A stretch of DNA of 64,000 nucleotides, taken from assembly GCA_021371855.1 (NCBI GenBank), contig JAJFVL010000035.1, positions 1 to 64,000 of the forward strand, written 5' to 3'. The notes beneath the pieces are model-generated. The model was given only the letters and a program-made list of their open reading frames with translations. It was not told the DNA's origin and made no database searches. Numbering within the stretch: position 1 is the stretch's first letter; each line of letters opens with the position of its first letter. Source of the stretch: Bacteroidales bacterium (GTDB lineage Bacteria; Bacteroidota; Bacteroidia; Bacteroidales; VadinHA17). Below, in pieces: positions 17,943-27,533 of the stretch. A program made the position numbers and the translations under genes.

Positions 17943-19772
17943 ATGAAGAAAGCAAAAACGTTTATGTTAAGGGTTTCTTTCGTTTTCCTGTCAGCGATAT
18001 TTGTATCATCAGTCAATGCTCAGAAGCCGAAAGGAGAAAAGGAACTGAACATCACAAAAATTGAACTGGGATATCCCTGCCCTTCTATCCCTTACTACCA
18101 CTTTAAAGCTGATCTGGATCTTCCACAATCTTCAATAATTGAAGTTGAAGCAGCAGTTGATGGTAAGGTTCTCAGAGCCATCGAGATACGTAGAGAAAAT
18201 GATCTCAGGGAACTTAACAGGCCTCCTATATCGGAACTTCCCCCTTCAGGTACGAGCGTTTCGCACGATGCCATGCACTACAAAAATGTAAGTGTTATCG
18301 GATGGGTTAAATGGCAGCCGGGACAGAATTATAATATCAAATTATCTGTCCGTATGAAAAAATCAGCACAACCTGCCAATGATGATATAATGATCTCATC
18401 ATCAAAAAATGTTACAGCTCCAAAGGGAGTTGAAGTATTTGACAAAAACTGGAAAAGTTACAAATCAGTAATTCTAAGCGAGACGGCTGGTATCGGCAGA
18501 AAAAATGAACCGGTTGAGGTGCTTCTTGCTTTTTATCCCGATGAAGCGCAACAGTTAACACGCGATATACGCGTAATGTCTGTAGATCCCAAAACCTTTG
18601 CACTTGCTGAAGTTCCTTCACAGGTTTACGATGTAATGGAATATCTCCAGAATGATGATCTGGCACCTGATAAAAACGGTAAATCTACCAGGAACATTCC
18701 GCTCTGGCTGCCGACTACCACTGCAAGAGTGGCTTTCCTTGCTGATGTGCCAGCAAAAACAAGTTGTGTTTTCCTGGTATATTATAACAATCCCGATGCT
18801 ATGGCTAAGATATACCAGACAGATCTGCATGTTCAGGGGGAAGTTCCAGGACTTCAGATTGACAACAGTGCTTTTTCTGTAATATTACATCCTAACTCGG
18901 GTCATCTCGATCAGATTACACTGAAAAGTAAACCTGATGCTCCGATTTATCACAGGCTGGAAACAAATGGAGCAGTGCATTGGAATCCTGACATCTATGT
19001 TCCGCCACGGGCATGGACTCATACAGCCGACTGGAAACCGCCAAGACATATGGCCTCTGTTGCAGGTTCTGTAATAGCCAGAAGCGAGGGCTGTGATAAC
19101 ATGCGTGATATGCCTGAAGTTACCGCATCCGTGAGATATGAATTTTATCCTGAAGTACCCTATTTTATCAGTTCAACTTCAATGCGGATAAATGAAACGG
19201 TCAATGCACTTGCACTCAGAAATGCTGAAATGTGTTTTAAACGTGAGCTTTTCACAGAAGCCGCATGGTATGATGTTATAAGAGATTCAATCATTGTATA
19301 CGATGTAACCAACATACCCGATCTTACTGATCTTAAGATGGAAGCTGATGTCCCATGGATCACATTTTTCAACAAAGAAAAAGGGATCGGTTTTGCAGGT
19401 ATTCAGCTCAGTTATGCAAATGCCAGTGTAGAATCACCTTTGCGACTTCTTAATCCTTATTTTTACATTACTGTAGGTCCGTGGATATATTGGGCCCGTG
19501 CTTTGTCTCATCCTTATCTTTCGTCGAATATGCAACAGCTGGTTCCCGTTTTAAAAGGAAATGTTTTTACGGAAAAATGGGCTTATCTTATATACAAAAT
19601 TGACAAAGGTGGTGACCAGTTTGCAGATATCCGTCAATGGCAAAAGAAACTTACAAATCCTTTAAGGATCCAACTGGTGGAAGAAGTTGACGACCGTGTG
19701 CCAAATACGTTACAGGAAGTATATATAGATGACGGCAAAACCGGGTGGGAAGGCCGTGGCACGCATAAATAA
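17943..19772 (+). CDS. secreted all-beta protein of unknown function in the rhamnosidase cluster
   Basis: 609 residues with a signal peptide (~1-26, VSSVNAQ). The N-terminal third looks like a beta-sandwich (GYPCPSIPYYHFKADLDLP ... VKWQPGQNYNIKLSVRMKK). The middle (~165-300) reads like the strand-rich linker domains of lyases and GH38-type enzymes (NEPVEVLLAFYPDE, SQVYDVMEYLQNDD). The last part (~305-600) again suggests a mutarotase-like sandwich (LQIDNSAFSVILHPNSGHLD, VRYEFYPEVPYFISSTSM) rich in conserved-looking Trp, His and Tyr. It starts 69 bp after the 890-aa gene. I name no function; a catalytic or binding role on the same glycan is likely from context. Confidence 0.7.
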   Translation: MKKAKTFMLRVSFVFLSAIFVSSVNAQKPKGEKELNITKIELGYPCPSIPYYHFKADLDLPQSSIIEVEAAVDGKVLRAIEIRRENDLRELNRPPISELPPSGTSVSHDAMHYKNVSVIGWVKWQPGQNYNIKLSVRMKKSAQPANDDIMISSSKNVTAPKGVEVFDKNWKSYKSVILSETAGIGRKNEPVEVLLAFYPDEAQQLTRDIRVMSVDPKTFALAEVPSQVYDVMEYLQNDDLAPDKNGKSTRNIPLWLPTTTARVAFLADVPAKTSCVFLVYYNNPDAMAKIYQTDLHVQGEVPGLQIDNSAFSVILHPNSGHLDQITLKSKPDAPIYHRLETNGAVHWNPDIYVPPRAWTHTADWKPPRHMASVAGSVIARSEGCDNMRDMPEVTASVRYEFYPEVPYFISSTSMRINETVNALALRNAEMCFKRELFTEAAWYDVIRDSIIVYDVTNIPDLTDLKMEADVPWITFFNKEKGIGFAGIQLSYANASVESPLRLLNPYFYITVGPWIYWARALSHPYLSSNMQQLVPVLKGNVFTEKWAYLIYKIDKGGDQFADIRQWQKKLTNPLRIQLVEEVDDRVPNTLQEVYIDDGKTGWEGRGTHK

Positions 19773-19855
19773 TAATTACTAAATACAAATGCAATGCTGC
19801 AGAATAAATTTCTTCTGATAACAACCATTATATTTAAACAGAAAGCAAATTAAAC

Positions 19856-22285
19856 ATGAAATTATATCATCAATCATCCGAATATAATACTATTACTGTT
19901 TTATCAATAATTATAATGTTGATCTCAGGATGCAGCAGCTCAAATATACAATCAGACCAGAGGACCGATTTTGGAAAGGCCCTCTGGATAACTGATTCAA
20001 ATATTTTACCCGTCGTTGACTCACTTAGGTTTGGTGATATCCCTGCTCCTCTTTTTCGTAAAGAGTTTAACATTAAGAAGGATATAAAATCAGCGACTCT
20101 TTATATAACGGCTGCCGGCTATTACAATGCTTCAATTAACGGCAAAAACATTGGCAGAAACTATCTTGATCCTGCCTGGACCAACTATAGTAAAAGGATT
20201 TACTATACCGTATATGACATTACTCCTGATATTATTCAGGGAAAAAATTGTATCGGGACAACTCTTGGAAATGGTTTCTATAATCCACTCCCATTGAGGA
20301 TGTGGGGTAATCGTAATCTGCGGGACTGGATGCCTACAGGAAAAACAGAATTTATAGCCAGACTGAAGATCGAATATAATGACGGGAAAACAGAGGAAGT
20401 GGTTTCTGATAAAACCTGGAAGTTTTCCTCCGGACCTGTTATTAAAAACAATGTTTACCTCGGTGAAATATATGATGCCGGAAAAGAAATCGCAGGTTGG
20501 AACATAGCCGGATTTGACGACAGTAACTGGAAAAAATCAGTTGTGAATAATGGTCCTGGAGGCCGCCTGGAGAAGGCGTTCTTCCCTCCCGTCCAGGTAA
20601 CCGGTATACTGAAACCTGTTTCAGTATCACCAACAGAAAAAGGAAACTATATTATTGACCTGGGTGTTAATTTTACAGGGCTCTATCGTATTAAACTAAA
20701 AGGACATCCCGGAGATACAATAACATTCCGGTTTGGTGAAAGACTTTATGAGGACGGGACATTAAACCCGATGACAGCTGTTTGCGGTCAGATTAAAAGG
20801 AAAGGTGTTGGGGGGCCGGGCGCTCCGGATGTGGCATGGCAAACCGACAGCTATATTTTCGGAAACACAGCAGAAGCATGGTATAGCCCCACATTCACTT
20901 TTCATATTTACCGTTATATGGAAGTTTCGGGATTAAAATACAAACCTGAGATTTCAGATATTGAAGGTATAGCTTTTAATACAAATGTCGAAAACATAAA
21001 TATTTTCGCCTGCTCATCTGATCTGATTAACTCTATTCAGCAGGCTGCCAAAAGAACATTTCTGAACAATATCATCAGTGTTCAGTCAGATTGTGCAGGA
21101 AGGGAAAAATTCGGATACGGTGGTGATCTTAATGCAACCGCAGAAGCTTTCATCTGTAACTTTGACATGCAGACATTTTATCGTAAAACACTCTATGACT
21201 ATGTTGATGCCATGAGTGATTCGGTCTTTATAGATACCGCACCATTTGTCGGCATCAAATATTGCGGAATAAGCTGGGAATCGGCATTCATTTTAACTCA
21301 ATACCAGCTTTACTTATATTACAATGATATTGAACTAATTAAGGAGTTATACGATCTTGATCTGAAATGGATGGACAAAGTTGCACGGTTACATCCTTCA
21401 GGTATTGTGGATAAAGGATTAGCCGATCATGAATCACTTGAAAAGGTGCCTGTTGAACTTATCGGAACCACGCATTACCTTGCCTGCGCAAGAATTATGA
21501 AAACTTTTGCCGGGCTTATGAATGATAAGACAAATGAAGAAAAATTTGGCAAATTAGCTGATAAACTCAGCGGATTGGTACTGGATATGTTCTGGAGAAA
21601 TCCTTATACCGGCATTATTAACAAGCAGACTCTCTTTTCCACTCTCTTATTTTACGACATAGTACCTGAAAGTGAAAAAGAAGCTGCTGTAGATTCCCTG
21701 GTAAACTCTGTGAGGCGAGGACCATCAGGTCATTTTACCACTGGTATTTTCGGAACCAGGTATGCTCCGGAATCTCTTTCTGAAAACGGATATGCCGGTA
21801 CTGTTTTTGACATTGTTAACAGTACCTCATTTCCTGGATGGGGATTCATGATCGACCATGGCGCAACCACTATCTGGGAAACATGGAAAGAGAGCGACAA
21901 TATTTATTCTAATTGTCACCCTATGTTTGGATCAATTTCAGAATGGTTCTATCAGTGGCTGGGTGGTATCCGCCCCGATCCGGAATATCCCGGATTCAAA
22001 AAATTCAAAATTTCACCATACTTACCCAAAGATCTCTCTTATGTTAATTGTTCCTATAAATCGCCTTTTGGAATAATAACGTCTAACTGGAAAAAATCTA
22101 AAGATGGTGTTCAGTTCGAAATAACTGTTCCTGAAAGTACTTCTGCATTATTTTCCGTTCCTGTCATGAAAAATTCAACGGTTATTATCGGGAATCTTGA
22201 CAATAAAAGTAATATCAGCAAAATAGTCAGCGAACCTGTTTTTGAAGTTGTTTTATCAGAAGGACATTACAAAATTAAGTACTAA
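19856..22285 (+). CDS. alpha-L-rhamnosidase, GH78 family, lipoprotein
   Basis: 809 residues with a lipobox (LISGC, Cys26), so anchored to a membrane. Residues ~75-230 form the N-terminal carbohydrate-binding rhamnosidase domain (ITAAGYYNASINGKNIG, YNPLPLRMWG). The (alpha/alpha)6 barrel follows, with the motif DCAGREKFGYGGD at 412-424, which preserves the Asp, Glu417 and Asp424 of the usual DCPxRExxGWxGD motif. The catalytic base is Glu675 in ATTIWETW. The family releases terminal alpha-L-rhamnose by inversion. The Pro-to-Ala and Trp-to-Tyr changes in the motif are mild. This gene gives the best clue to the locus substrate: a rhamnose-containing glycan or glycoside. Confidence 0.93.
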   Translation: MKLYHQSSEYNTITVLSIIIMLISGCSSSNIQSDQRTDFGKALWITDSNILPVVDSLRFGDIPAPLFRKEFNIKKDIKSATLYITAAGYYNASINGKNIGRNYLDPAWTNYSKRIYYTVYDITPDIIQGKNCIGTTLGNGFYNPLPLRMWGNRNLRDWMPTGKTEFIARLKIEYNDGKTEEVVSDKTWKFSSGPVIKNNVYLGEIYDAGKEIAGWNIAGFDDSNWKKSVVNNGPGGRLEKAFFPPVQVTGILKPVSVSPTEKGNYIIDLGVNFTGLYRIKLKGHPGDTITFRFGERLYEDGTLNPMTAVCGQIKRKGVGGPGAPDVAWQTDSYIFGNTAEAWYSPTFTFHIYRYMEVSGLKYKPEISDIEGIAFNTNVENINIFACSSDLINSIQQAAKRTFLNNIISVQSDCAGREKFGYGGDLNATAEAFICNFDMQTFYRKTLYDYVDAMSDSVFIDTAPFVGIKYCGISWESAFILTQYQLYLYYNDIELIKELYDLDLKWMDKVARLHPSGIVDKGLADHESLEKVPVELIGTTHYLACARIMKTFAGLMNDKTNEEKFGKLADKLSGLVLDMFWRNPYTGIINKQTLFSTLLFYDIVPESEKEAAVDSLVNSVRRGPSGHFTTGIFGTRYAPESLSENGYAGTVFDIVNSTSFPGWGFMIDHGATTIWETWKESDNIYSNCHPMFGSISEWFYQWLGGIRPDPEYPGFKKFKISPYLPKDLSYVNCSYKSPFGIITSNWKKSKDGVQFEITVPESTSALFSVPVMKNSTVIIGNLDNKSNISKIVSEPVFEVVLSEGHYKIKY

Positions 22286-22327
22286 AATAAGCTATTGTTT
22301 ATTAAAACTAAAATTTCAGCCGCACCA

Positions 22328-22378
22328 CTTAAATCCATTGCTTTAGTACAGAAAGTCCCCAGTATCGGGGGATTTAAG
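22328..22378. repeat. REP-like compound palindrome
   Basis: CTTAAATCC (22328-22336) and GGATTTAAG (22370-22378) are exact inverted copies. Between them a TCCCC...GGGGA hairpin is nested (22356-22372) and a G-run follows. It sits in the 157-bp gap after the rhamnosidase. It may stop or stabilise the transcript. Confidence 0.5.
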
Positions 22379-22442
22379 GGGGTAGAAAAAAAAGATAAAT
22401 AACAATTAATATAGCACTACCAATATTATTAATCATAAAGAA

Positions 22443-23351
22443 ATGACGAGAATTTATGTTTTTTCAATTTTGCTCTGCTTTAGTTTGGCTTGCAGTGCAC
22501 AGCAGGAAATCTATCTATATCCCGGTAAAATTCCGGGATCAATAGCAACACCAGATGAAGAGGAAAAAAAATCCGACTCAGACGGAGGCAACTTACTTTT
22601 CAAAGTATCACGTCCGACTTTAACTGTTTATCTGCCTTCAAAGGATAAGGCTACAGGGGCAGCCGTTATTATTTGTCCCGGAGGAGGTTACCATGTTCTG
22701 GTCTCAACCAGGGAAGGAAGCAGAGTAGCCAGGGCATTCAATGAGCAAGGCGTGGCAGCTTTTGTCCTGAAATATCGTCTTCCTGATGATAAGATAATGA
22801 CTGATAAATCAATCGGTCCGTTGCAGGATGCACAGCAGGCTATCAAAACAGTACGGGAGCGTTCAGGTGAATGGAAGATCGATCCTGAAAAGATCGGAAT
22901 TATGGGTTTTTCGGCCGGCGGACATTTGGCTGCAACAGCAGGAACCCATTTCAGGAGTCCAACTATAGATAATGAAAACGGCACCAGCCTCCGCCCGGAT
23001 TTCATGATACTGGTATATCCTGTTATCAGTTTTATGGATGGCATTGGACATGTAGGATCACGTGAATTCCTTTTGGGGAAAACCCCGACTGATGAAAAAA
23101 TCAAATTCTTTTCCAACGAGTACCAGGTTTGCAAAGAAACACCTCCGGCATTCATCACTCTTGCCGGTGATGATACTGTTGTGCCCATCACTAACAGCTT
23201 TATCTTTTACGATACACTAAAGAAGAACTCCGTCCCTGCCGAAATGCACGTATATTCTTCAGGAGAACATGGTTTCCTGAAAAAGCCCTCATTTGAAGAG
23301 TGGTTCGGACGGTGCTGCTACTGGATGAAGAGCAATGGATGGATGAAGTAA
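22443..23351 (+). CDS. secreted alpha/beta-hydrolase, acetyl-esterase-like
   Basis: 302 residues with a signal peptide ending CSAQQ. The esterase/lipase features are complete: oxyanion motif PGGGY (79-83), nucleophile Ser157 in GFSAGG, acid Asp243 or Asp244 in AGDDTVVP, and His276 in GEHGF. It resembles the BD-FAE/acetyl-xylan-esterase group found in many polysaccharide loci, which removes acetyl or other acyl groups so that glycosidases can act. It is the second esterase of the locus, after the two-domain one at 270-2486. Possible substrates are acetylated rhamnose or backbone sugars. Confidence 0.85.
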   Translation: MTRIYVFSILLCFSLACSAQQEIYLYPGKIPGSIATPDEEEKKSDSDGGNLLFKVSRPTLTVYLPSKDKATGAAVIICPGGGYHVLVSTREGSRVARAFNEQGVAAFVLKYRLPDDKIMTDKSIGPLQDAQQAIKTVRERSGEWKIDPEKIGIMGFSAGGHLAATAGTHFRSPTIDNENGTSLRPDFMILVYPVISFMDGIGHVGSREFLLGKTPTDEKIKFFSNEYQVCKETPPAFITLAGDDTVVPITNSFIFYDTLKKNSVPAEMHVYSSGEHGFLKKPSFEEWFGRCCYWMKSNGWMK

Positions 23352-23353
23352 TA

Positions 23354-23381
23354 GGCGGAAGGCGGAAGGCGGAAGGCGGAA
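23354..23381. repeat. heptamer tandem repeat (GGCGGAA)x4
   Basis: Four perfect copies of GGCGGAA directly after the esterase stop codon. Same unit length as the other heptamer arrays in this window. The run also resembles a string of purine-rich ribosome-binding-like sequence but lies 57 bp from the next start. Confidence 0.85.
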
Positions 23382-23437
23382 AAAAGAAGAATTAAGGCAA
23401 CAAAAATATAATAGCGAGAACCTTCAAAAAATTTATC

Positions 23438-26383
23438 ATGAGTATAAAACATCAATTCAGCAGAGACATACGTATTTTGATTATCCTTCTTATAAGTACT
23501 ATTGCTATTAGCTGTTCTTCATGCTTCAGGAACCATATTATTATTGAGAACAAAAATTTCAAATACGAAATTGATAAAGATGGAAAGAATCTTCTTTTTA
23601 CAGACAAGACAACCGGTACTGACTATCTAAAGACCGACACCCTCTCCTATTGTGCAGTATTGACTTCAGATGGCAAACAATATAATGTTACAGATGTTTC
23701 ACTGAACGGAGGTCTTTTGAAACTGGGATTCAGCAATGCAGGAGTAACAGCTGAAGTACGGATTACAAAATCAAAAGACCATATTGTTTTTAAAGTGGAA
23801 AATGTGAATGGCCCTGTTGAATCACTTACATTCATAAATGTGCCTCTGAAACTTGAAGGGATGCCTTATGAACCGTTTGCTGCATGTGCTCTTTCTATGA
23901 ATCTGTATACGCGGGTACGGCAGCTTCCCGCTCTTCAAACCCAACTCTGGGCAACCTGTTACAAACGATTCGGCATAACCGGTGCTGAGGTTACTTTGAT
24001 AGGAGTTCCTCAGAAGCAAATCCTTCCCGTGATCCGCGAAGTGATGGAAAATGCAAAAGATATTCCTCATTCAGATAAAGGAGGAGCCTGGGCCCTGTTG
24101 CAAAAGAAAGGATATGGTTCTTATCTCATGAATTTCGGAACCCTGACGCAAGAGACTGTTGATGAATGGATTACCATGTGCAAAAATCTTGGATTTAACC
24201 AGATCGACAATCATGGTGGTGGTAACTTTTTCACATTCGGTGACTTTGAGCTTAATGCTGAAAAATGGCCGGGAGGATGGAGCGATTTCAAAATAATAAA
24301 CAAAAGGCTCCACGATGCAGGGATCTCGTCGATTTTTCATACATACGCTTTCTTCATTGATAAGAATTCAAAATTAGTAACACCGGTACCCAGCCATGAC
24401 CTTGGCTATTTTGATTCTTTCACACTTTCGGCACCCATTGATAAGAATGACACTGAAATCACTGTAAATGAATCAACCGGAAGCATATCAATGATAACAG
24501 GATTTTTTGTCCGCAACAGCATTACACTTCGTATCGGGGATGAGCTAATTCAATACAGCAACGTTACGGATAAACCTCCATATAAGTTTACAGGATGTAA
24601 ACGAGGAGTTAACGGGACATCTGCCGCCAATCACGGGCTCAATGAAAAAGCTTACCATCTTCGCGAAATGTTTGGCCGCTTTGTACCTGGTCCAGACACA
24701 GAACTCTTTAAAGAAATTGCAAGCAGAACATCTGAAATAGTAAATAAATGCGGTTTTGACGGTATATATTTCGATGCCATTGATGGAAGCGATATTCTGG
24801 GTGGTGAAGAGAATTTCTGGTACTATGGAACAAAATTCATTTTTGAAGTTGCAAAAAATCTGGAACGTCCGGTTGGTATGGAAATGAGTTCAATGTCGCA
24901 CCTATGGTGGCATTACCGCTCAAGGTGGCAGGCATGGGACAGACCGGTCAGAGGATACAAAAGATTTATAGATATCCATTCAACTGGAATTAAATCACCG
25001 GGAATTTTTCTTCCTGATGTGATTAAATCGAACGAATATGAACATGGTCTTTGGAGAGGTAACAGTAAACATATAGAGAAATATGCGCAGATGGAAAACG
25101 GCGGACTATTCCTTCCCCTGCACTTTGGGTGGTGGGGAAATCAGATATGGAATCCGCCACAGGTAGAGCCAACATTCCCTGACGATATTGAATATCTGTG
25201 CTGTAAGATGATCGGAAATAATGCCGGGTTATCGATGCTGGGCGGGGTTGACAAAAAAACACTTGATGACAATCCGTTGTATGGCAGATTGATACCGATC
25301 ATACGCCAGTATGAGGAATTACGGCACAAAAATTATTTCAACGACACTGTGCGAAGTCTGCTCCGTCAGCCAGGCAAAGAGTTCACCCTTTTTCAGGAAG
25401 AGGATGGCAAGTGGAATTTCAAACCTGTCGCTTACCAGAAACATAAGGTAACAGGGAACCACGATCAGCCGGCAAAATGGACTGTTAACAACGAATTTAA
25501 TTCCCAACCTGTCAAACTAAGGATAGAAGCCCTGATGTCGGTAAAGCCGTACAATAGTACTGATAATGTTGTGTTAACAGATTTCTCGGCTCCACTGGAT
25601 TTTGTTTCAGGGGGAAATGCAAAAGGTGTTTCAGGGGAAATTGACCGGTCAGGCGGGAAAATAATCAGCGGAGAAAACGGAGGATTATTCAGTGCTATGA
25701 GTCAGGGTAACTCTCCTCGTGAAGGTTCATGGATAAAAATTGAAAAGAACTTTGATCCCTTGCTCGATCTCAGTAAAAATCAGGCTCTTGGTGTATGGAT
25801 AAACGGAGATGGTAACGGAGAACTTCTGAATCTCAGGTTAGAAAGTCCAAAGCACCTGTCTCATGGCGCCAGGGGAGATCATTTTGTAAAAATAGATTTC
25901 AAGGGGTGGAAATATTTTGAACTGGTTGAAATTGAATCATCTGAATTCACTAATTATATCTGGCCCGACTCAGGTTTTTATGTATATGACTCATATCGTC
26001 ATACTGTTCAGTTTAACAGTATTGACAAGCTGCAACTGTGGTATAATAATCTGCCGGCAGGAAAAAATGTCAGCTGCACTATTGGTCCTGTAAAAGCCCT
26101 GCCTCTAGTTCCGGCGACAATTATTAATCCTTCCATAAGTATAGGAACAGATAAGATCATCTTCCCTGTTAAGATGGAACCGGGAATGTACATTGAACTG
26201 AAATCGCTTACCGACTGCAAGTTATATGGTCCTAGAGGTGAGCTTATTAAGGAAATAACCGTTGAAGGTAATAATCCTGTTCTCAGCAAAGGAAACAATG
26301 AAATCAATTTTTCATGTGACAAGAAAGGAGGAATAAACTCTCGCGTCCAAGTGACTGTTATCAGTGAAGGCCAACCACTGTAA
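23438..26383 (+). CDS. lipoprotein with glycosidase-like barrel, inserted beta-domain and C-terminal binding domain
   Basis: 981 residues with a lipoprotein-type signal (AISC, Cys26). A beta-rich N-terminal domain (~35-200) is followed by a probable TIM barrel (~220-640), with NLGFNQIDNHGGGNFF, FHTYAFFI, GFDGIYFDAIDGSD (~437-451) and VGMEMSSMSHLWWHY; acidic residues in the last two are candidate catalytic groups. Inside the barrel, ~334-405 looks like an insertion (NDTEITVNES ... FTGCKRGVNGTSAANHG). This pattern is known from tail-fibre-like and surface proteins. The C-terminal ~730-890 looks like a galactose-binding-type beta domain. I cannot place it in a numbered glycoside-hydrolase family. 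Confidence 0.7.
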   Translation: MSIKHQFSRDIRILIILLISTIAISCSSCFRNHIIIENKNFKYEIDKDGKNLLFTDKTTGTDYLKTDTLSYCAVLTSDGKQYNVTDVSLNGGLLKLGFSNAGVTAEVRITKSKDHIVFKVENVNGPVESLTFINVPLKLEGMPYEPFAACALSMNLYTRVRQLPALQTQLWATCYKRFGITGAEVTLIGVPQKQILPVIREVMENAKDIPHSDKGGAWALLQKKGYGSYLMNFGTLTQETVDEWITMCKNLGFNQIDNHGGGNFFTFGDFELNAEKWPGGWSDFKIINKRLHDAGISSIFHTYAFFIDKNSKLVTPVPSHDLGYFDSFTLSAPIDKNDTEITVNESTGSISMITGFFVRNSITLRIGDELIQYSNVTDKPPYKFTGCKRGVNGTSAANHGLNEKAYHLREMFGRFVPGPDTELFKEIASRTSEIVNKCGFDGIYFDAIDGSDILGGEENFWYYGTKFIFEVAKNLERPVGMEMSSMSHLWWHYRSRWQAWDRPVRGYKRFIDIHSTGIKSPGIFLPDVIKSNEYEHGLWRGNSKHIEKYAQMENGGLFLPLHFGWWGNQIWNPPQVEPTFPDDIEYLCCKMIGNNAGLSMLGGVDKKTLDDNPLYGRLIPIIRQYEELRHKNYFNDTVRSLLRQPGKEFTLFQEEDGKWNFKPVAYQKHKVTGNHDQPAKWTVNNEFNSQPVKLRIEALMSVKPYNSTDNVVLTDFSAPLDFVSGGNAKGVSGEIDRSGGKIISGENGGLFSAMSQGNSPREGSWIKIEKNFDPLLDLSKNQALGVWINGDGNGELLNLRLESPKHLSHGARGDHFVKIDFKGWKYFELVEIESSEFTNYIWPDSGFYVYDSYRHTVQFNSIDKLQLWYNNLPAGKNVSCTIGPVKALPLVPATIINPSISIGTDKIIFPVKMEPGMYIELKSLTDCKLYGPRGELIKEITVEGNNPVLSKGNNEINFSCDKKGGINSRVQVTVISEGQPL

Positions 26384-26478
26384 TGTCATTGAAAGGATGC
26401 CATGCAGTTATAGAAAAAGACACCCTTCATCACCGCTAAGATCTGCCCTCCATACATTAACCAACATATATTTAATTT

Positions 26479-27495
26479 ATGAACTCATTACAGCGAACAC
26501 ATGATTTTATTAACGGTCTGACTGTTGACCGGCCCCCGTTTCATCCCATTCTGATGAGATTTGCTGCACAATATGCAGGTGTAAAGTACAGGGATTTCTG
26601 TCTTAGTCCCCATCATAAATGCGACACCAATATCAGGTGTGCAACTGATTTTTCGTACGATTGGGTAAATGTGATGTCTGATGCCTGGGCCGAAGCAGAA
26701 GCTTATGGAGTTAAACTATTCTACCCCGAAGATAATTTGCCACAGGTTGTTGAACATGTAGTAAAAGAGATATCTGATATAGATAAACTTTCAGTTATTA
26801 AAGTCAGCGATCATAACCGTCTAAAGGGGCGGATCGAGGAGATCAGGGAATATAAAAGACGCATTGGGCATTCTCAGTTTATCTGCGGCTGGGTGGAAGG
26901 ACCCTTCGCTGAATACTGCGATATCAGGGATGTTTCTTCGGCATGTATGGATCTTTATGAGTATCCTGAAAAACTAAAACTGGCTCTTGATATTATCACT
27001 GAAAGCGCTATCGGTTTCATAACAGCACAGGTGAATGCCGGTGCACACTGTATTGGCATCGGCGATGCAGTGTGTTCTCTTATTTCTCCGGAACTTTACA
27101 GGGAATTTGTTTTCCCGTTAGAGAAAGCATTAATCGACCATGCACATTCAATAGATTCATTGGTTAAACTGCACATTTGCGGTAATACAACTGCAATATT
27201 GCCTGACATGATCAAAACCGGTGCCGACATTGTGGATATTGATCACCTTGTTAATTCAATGGGTGATTTTATTAGCTTGTTCTCCGCGAAACAAGTTCCG
27301 TCAGGAAACAGTGATCCTGTATCCATAATACGTGATGGGAACAGGGAAACCATAGAGGAGAGTGTACTCCGGTGTTTCAAGGTTACCAATGGCCGGGGAA
27401 TAGTATCAGCAGGATGCGAAATCCCTCCTGATACATCTCCCGAAAATTTCAGGATTTATCGTGACGCAGCCCATCGGCTTGGAGAAAGGATGTAG
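26479..27495 (+). CDS. uroporphyrinogen-decarboxylase-fold protein (MtaA/CmuA-like methyltransferase type)
   Basis: 338 residues, cytosolic. The fold signature includes FICGWVEGPFAEYCDIRD-like segments and GIGDAVCSLISPELYREFVFP. The KLHICGNT motif (His ~231) matches the Zn-binding HxCG of corrinoid methyltransferases rather than true heme-pathway UroD, and the N-terminal RLCRGE-like active site of HemE is absent. Such proteins move methyl groups between a corrinoid and a thiol acceptor. Here it closes the glycan locus, which fits a role in handling methyl groups from O-methylated sugars or methoxyl compounds; no corrinoid protein is seen nearby, so this stays open. Confidence 0.8.
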   Translation: MNSLQRTHDFINGLTVDRPPFHPILMRFAAQYAGVKYRDFCLSPHHKCDTNIRCATDFSYDWVNVMSDAWAEAEAYGVKLFYPEDNLPQVVEHVVKEISDIDKLSVIKVSDHNRLKGRIEEIREYKRRIGHSQFICGWVEGPFAEYCDIRDVSSACMDLYEYPEKLKLALDIITESAIGFITAQVNAGAHCIGIGDAVCSLISPELYREFVFPLEKALIDHAHSIDSLVKLHICGNTTAILPDMIKTGADIVDIDHLVNSMGDFISLFSAKQVPSGNSDPVSIIRDGNRETIEESVLRCFKVTNGRGIVSAGCEIPPDTSPENFRIYRDAAHRLGERM

Positions 27496-27508
27496 GCACA
27501 GAGCACAG
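27495..27508. repeat. heptamer repeat pair (GGCACAG/AGCACAG)
   Basis: Two 7-bp units starting at the last base of the stop codon of the UroD-like gene. The same AGCACAG pair recurs at 33657-33670. Confidence 0.6.
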
Positions 27509-27533
27509 GACTCAGGGGAGAATGAGAATCATC

